Assembly: GCA_035296965.1 (NCBI GenBank) | Contig: DATGZX010000042.1 | Location: 1-8,921 of the forward strand | Length of the DNA stretch: 8,921 nucleotides | DNA from: DATGZX01 sp035296965 | Lineage (GTDB): Bacteria; Planctomycetota; Planctomycetia; Gemmatales; Gemmataceae | Direction of reading: 5' to 3' | Shown here: positions 6,469 through 8,921 of the stretch, in pieces | How the letters are laid out: each line of letters starts with the position of its first letter | How positions within the stretch are numbered: position 1 is the first letter of the stretch | Translations under genes and position numbers: made by a program | The notes under the pieces: model-generated | Databases searched by the model: none | Seen by the model: only the letters and a program-made list of their open reading frames with translations | What the model was told of the DNA's origin: nothing

Positions 6469-6714
6469 TTAACCCTGCACCCTGGTCGCCGCGTACTCTT
6501 CCCAGAGTTGCTCCAGGTCAGGCTTGACCATGCTCCAGGGATCGGACTTGCCCGGCTTCTCCATCACCATCCAACCGTTCGCCAGCGAGCCATCCGGCAC
6601 CAGATCAACCCGGCCCGCCCTGGGATCGTCGGCTGTGGCCCGGTGGATGGCGATGACCTGCTTTTGCGTCTCCGCGTCAAGGGCCTTCAGCCGTTCGGCC
6701 TCTTCCTGCCAAAG
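6469..6714 (-). pseudogene. 3' remnant of an unrecognised gene
   Basis: The minus strand holds about 80 codons of convincing protein sequence with no start codon. It begins WQEEAERLKALDAETQKQV, continues with IHRATADDPRAGRVDLVPDG and NGWMVMEKPGKSDPWSMV, and ends EQLWEEYAATRVQG at TAA 6469-6471. It is high in GC, Glu and Lys, with an amphipathic helical beginning and a Trp-rich acidic end, as expected for the C-terminus of a soluble protein. A TGA at 6715-6717 lies immediately upstream in frame, and the plus-strand AAA+ reading begins at the same point, so the 5' part appears to have been lost in a rearrangement there. I do not recognise the family. With no start codon it is most likely not expressed. 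Confidence 0.6.
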
Positions 6715-6726
6715 TCACTTTTGGCA
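6707..6726. repeat. Short inverted repeat at the divergent gene junction
   Basis: TGCCAAA (6707-6713) and TTTGGCA (6720-6726) are perfect reverse complements around GTCACT. The element sits exactly where the minus-strand remnant ends and the plus-strand AAA+ coding sequence begins. Confidence 0.6.
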
Positions 6727-6809
6727 AATCCCCGTCGGCGCTCTACGCCCGTGCTGTTCGCCTGGCCCAGCGCCTCCCGGGCTACCGACAGACCGGTGCC
6801 GGTAAGGAG

Positions 6810-8303
6810 GTGGTCCATCGCCTGGCGCTGACGCTGTCGCTTGCCGACGAGGCGCTCTGGCAGAGGCTCCGCCAGCTTCTACATTTGGTATCTGGCTGGC
6901 GGGCAACTGCGGTCCAGGTCGCTGGACACCCGGTGCGCTACTGGAGGCTCTCCGGCCAACTGGCGCAGGTCCAGGACTGTTACGCTCGCAAGGTCCAGCA
7001 CGGCGCCGGGGACGGCTACTGTTCGGGTAAGAGCGCGGCAAGCGAGGAAGCGACCTACTTCGGCTGCCGTTTCGCAAAAGGCGTCTCCCGGCAGGTCGCC
7101 ATCCAAACCCATCGCGCCAACTCCTGGATTCACTTCGGTACGCTCGCCGCCGGGCACGACTCTTTCCGCCTGGACAAGAAGTCTATGTTCGCGACCTTGC
7201 AGCGCCAGACTCGGGCGGAAGGATGCCTCTTTTGTCCCGCTTTTCGCTGGCCGCGCGTTCGTGACGAGGTGAACGACCTGCCGAATGTCATTGAACTAGG
7301 CAAGGACAGCAAGTTTGAGGTGCGCTATTCGCACATCAACCCCAAGACGGCGTTGGGCATCCAGTTCAAGGAATCGGCAGAGGACGCTGCTTTCCTGCAG
7401 TTTGGGCCAGGCCGCCTGGGCCGGGACGAGCCGCCGCACAGGCGCAACGTGCCAGCCGTGCGCTACGTCGACGTTGCCGGCCAGGACGCTGCCCTGGAAG
7501 CGCTCAAGAGCGTGGTAGAACTGCCGCTGCGGCATGCCGCCTACTTCGAAGCGCTCCGCGTAGCGCCCCAGACCGGCGTTCTTCTCTACGGACCTCCGGG
7601 CAACGGCAAGACACTGCTGGCCAAGGCCGCGGCCACCGAGAGCAATGCCCACCTGGAAATCATCAGCGGCCCGGAGGTGCTGTCGCCGTGGGTCGGCCAG
7701 AGCGAAGAAAACCTCCGAGGCGTCTTCGCGCGGGCGCGGCGCTGGGCTCCCAGCATCGTGCTCATCGACGAACTGGACAGCCTGGCACCCCGGCGTGCCT
7801 TGTTGAGCCAGCACCATGATGTCCAGATCTTGGCGCAGCTCCTGGTGCTCCTCGACGGTCTGGAGGCCCGCGGCCGAGTGGTCGTGATCGGCACCACCAA
7901 CCGCCTCGAGGCGCTCGATCCGGCAATCTGCCGCCCGGGGCGGTTTGACTACCACATCGAGGTAGCGAGTCCCGACCGGAAAGGGCGCGCAGCCATCCTG
8001 CGCGTCCATTTGGCCAAGCTCAAGACGCGGCGCGCCTTCGAACTCGACGATGTGATCGCAAGGACAGACGGCTTCTCGGGTGCGGAGCTGGCGGCCCTAT
8101 GCCGGGAAGCGGGCATACAGGCCATCCGGCGCGGCCTCGCCCAGGGCCTGGCAGCACGGCGGCTGGTGGTGACGCAGCACGATGTGCGGCAGGCTTTGCA
8201 GAGCTTGCGGGCCAAGCGGGTCCCGGAAGCGCTTGCCATTCCGGCGCTGGAAGATTTGCCGACAATTGCCTCGACTTGCTCTGCCACGCGAGGTAAGGAC
8301 TGA
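6810..8303 (+). CDS. VCP/Cdc48-type AAA+ ATPase with Cys-containing N-terminal region
   Basis: This is a single-ring AAA+ ATPase of the classic (Cdc48/FtsH/spastin) clade, probably an unfolding or disassembly motor. In the 497-residue reading from GTG 6810: Walker A GPPGNGKT 261-268; pore-loop aromatic Trp294 in SPWVGQSE; Walker B IVLIDELD 316-323; sensor 1 Asn364 in GTTNR; arginine fingers Arg375 and Arg378 in CRPGRFD; sensor 2 GFSGAEL 421-427; then the helical lid to about 470. No HExxH zinc-protease motif follows, so it is not FtsH. Residues 1-215 match no domain I know and carry Cys57, 71, 86 and a CLFC pair at 139-142. Coding-like sequence (FGKSPSALYARAVRLAQRL) extends back to about 6711 in frame without a start codon, and AGGAGG at 6805-6810 overlaps the GTG, so the true N-terminus is probably lost or uses an unusual start. 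Ku follows 47 bases downstream. Confidence 0.9.
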   Translation: MVHRLALTLSLADEALWQRLRQLLHLVSGWRATAVQVAGHPVRYWRLSGQLAQVQDCYARKVQHGAGDGYCSGKSAASEEATYFGCRFAKGVSRQVAIQTHRANSWIHFGTLAAGHDSFRLDKKSMFATLQRQTRAEGCLFCPAFRWPRVRDEVNDLPNVIELGKDSKFEVRYSHINPKTALGIQFKESAEDAAFLQFGPGRLGRDEPPHRRNVPAVRYVDVAGQDAALEALKSVVELPLRHAAYFEALRVAPQTGVLLYGPPGNGKTLLAKAAATESNAHLEIISGPEVLSPWVGQSEENLRGVFARARRWAPSIVLIDELDSLAPRRALLSQHHDVQILAQLLVLLDGLEARGRVVVIGTTNRLEALDPAICRPGRFDYHIEVASPDRKGRAAILRVHLAKLKTRRAFELDDVIARTDGFSGAELAALCREAGIQAIRRGLAQGLAARRLVVTQHDVRQALQSLRAKRVPEALAIPALEDLPTIASTCSATRGKD

Positions 8304-8336
8304 GCCGTTGTGTTTGCCTCGAAGTCTTTGCCGCAA

Positions 8337-8342
8337 AAGGAG
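8337..8342 (+). promoter_or_regulatory. Ribosome binding site of Ku
   Basis: AAGGAG lies 8 bases before the ATG at 8351. It fixes the start of Ku and supports the reality of its N-terminal extension. Confidence 0.8.
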
Positions 8343-8350
8343 CAACAGCC

Positions 8351-8921
8351 ATGCCTGCGCTCAAGAATCACCGCGCCGCAATCACCGTAGCGGCCACCTT
8401 GCCCGCCTCTCCCGCTACGAATGGCAGCCCACCGACGAACGGCAGCGCGGCCTTCGCCCCGGCCTGCCGCGGCCGCTCGAGCTGGTCGGGACTGTTACGC
8501 GTCAGCCTCGTTGCCGTCCCGGTCAAAGCCTACGCCGCCGTCAGTAGCGGCTCCTCATCGTCGCACTGTCATATGCTTCATGCCGGCTGCGGCCAGCGCA
8601 TCGCCTACCAGAAGCATTGTCCGCGCCACGGTGCCGTTGAGTCGGCAGACATCGTCCGCGGCTACGAGTATTCCCGCGGTCAGCATGTCGTGGTCGAACC
8701 GGAAGAGTTGGAGAAGCTGCGGCCGGCGCGGGACAAGGCCTTGGTGTTGGAGCAGTTTGTCGCCCAGGCGGAGGTCGATGCCACCTTCTACGCCGGCCGC
8801 AGCCTGCACCTCTTGCCCGACGGACCGGCTGCGCAGCATCCCTACGGCGTGCTCGTCGATGCGCTCCGGCAAGCGGGCAAAGCGGCGCTGGGCCGGGTTG
8901 TGTTCTCAGGCAGCCGGCAGT
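8351..8921 (+). CDS. ku: Ku DNA end-binding protein, 3' end outside window
   Basis: Bacterial Ku is a homodimeric ring that threads onto broken DNA ends and recruits LigD for non-homologous end joining. The frame is open for 190 codons to the window edge. Residues 42-62 (RSSWSGLLRVSLVAVPVKAY) match the first strands of the Ku core. LHAGCGQRIAYQKHCPRHG at 76-94 is the conserved Ku loop, with a possible metal site HxxC-x9-CxxH (His77, Cys80, Cys90, His93). IVRGYEYSRGQHVVVEPEEL at 101-120, the LEQFV...EVDATFY stretch, and YAGRSLHLLPDG near 147-158 are further signatures. The first 40 residues are an Ala/Pro/Thr/Ser/Asn-rich tail absent from typical Ku, which begins within a few residues of the SWSG motif. 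The start is supported by AAGGAG 8 bases upstream and no later ATG precedes the core. It shares strand with the AAA+ gene and is likely co-transcribed with it. Confidence 0.95.
   Translation, partial: MPALKNHRAAITVAATLPASPATNGSPPTNGSAAFAPACRGRSSWSGLLRVSLVAVPVKAYAAVSSGSSSSHCHMLHAGCGQRIAYQKHCPRHGAVESADIVRGYEYSRGQHVVVEPEELEKLRPARDKALVLEQFVAQAEVDATFYAGRSLHLLPDGPAAQHPYGVLVDALRQAGKAALGRVVFSGSRQ

Noticed and set aside
6454..6831. 125-codon plus-strand frame
   Set aside because: Antisense to the protein-like remnant at 6469-6714 and out of frame with the AAA+ gene.
7296..8009. 237-codon open frame antisense to the AAA+ gene
   Set aside because: It is the shadow of the ATPase domain in high-GC DNA.
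8555..8872. Minus-strand frame at the right end
   Set aside because: It is antisense to Ku, whose homology is unmistakable.
1..8921. CRISPR array, tRNA, rRNA, transposase or integrase
   Set aside because: Looked for on both strands; no regularly spaced repeats, cloverleaf, rRNA-like sequence or DDE/recombinase protein was seen.

Overview
The window looks like chromosomal DNA of a GC-rich bacterium, most likely a planctomycete related to Gemmata. The evidence is a GspD-like protein made of repeated secretin N-domains, a fragment of a Ser/Thr kinase with the spelling typical of planctomycete kinases, a small secreted PPC-like protein, and a Ku gene. This assignment rests on recognising families by eye, not on any search. 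The two flanks (about 1-1100 and 6480-8921) read as clean, GC-rich coding DNA. Sampled lines in the middle are lower in GC and poor in intact genes.

Layout. (1) 2-1107: secretin N-domain protein, entering from the left edge and cut off before its pore domain. Its frame runs into 1108-1218, a short piece of a different protein that may come from a phage structural gene. (2) 1219-1465: a compact set of small palindromes. (3) 1466-1819, minus: the front of a Ser/Thr kinase, lost after the ...MDHP motif. (4) 1941-2088: a 20-base direct repeat inside a weaker 45-base duplication. (5) 2325-2831: a possible hypothetical gene with a good ribosome binding site. (6) 3480-3878, minus: an apparently intact small secreted protein. 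(7) 3879-4986: no supportable gene, but a perfect 21-base palindrome at 4449-4469. (8) 4987-5714: the N-terminal part of a ComM/YifB Mg-chelatase-like gene, with a one-base frameshift, ending just before its Walker A motif. (9) 5783-6378, minus: two small unrecognised genes, each with a ribosome binding site, with hairpins at their 3' side. (10) 6469-6714, minus: the 3' remnant of an unknown gene. (11) 6810-8303: a VCP/Cdc48-type AAA+ ATPase with a cysteine-containing N-terminal region. (12) 8351-end: bacterial Ku, running off the right edge.

The centre (about 1108-6710) is best read as a mosaic of gene remnants: four genes are cut inside or between domains. The functional highlight is the right end, where a single-ring VCP-like ATPase sits 47 bases upstream of Ku on the same strand. 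In eukaryotes p97/VCP is known to extract trapped Ku from DNA, so this pair could be a bacterial non-homologous end-joining unit with its own Ku-handling ATPase. That link is a hypothesis from gene order and motifs only.
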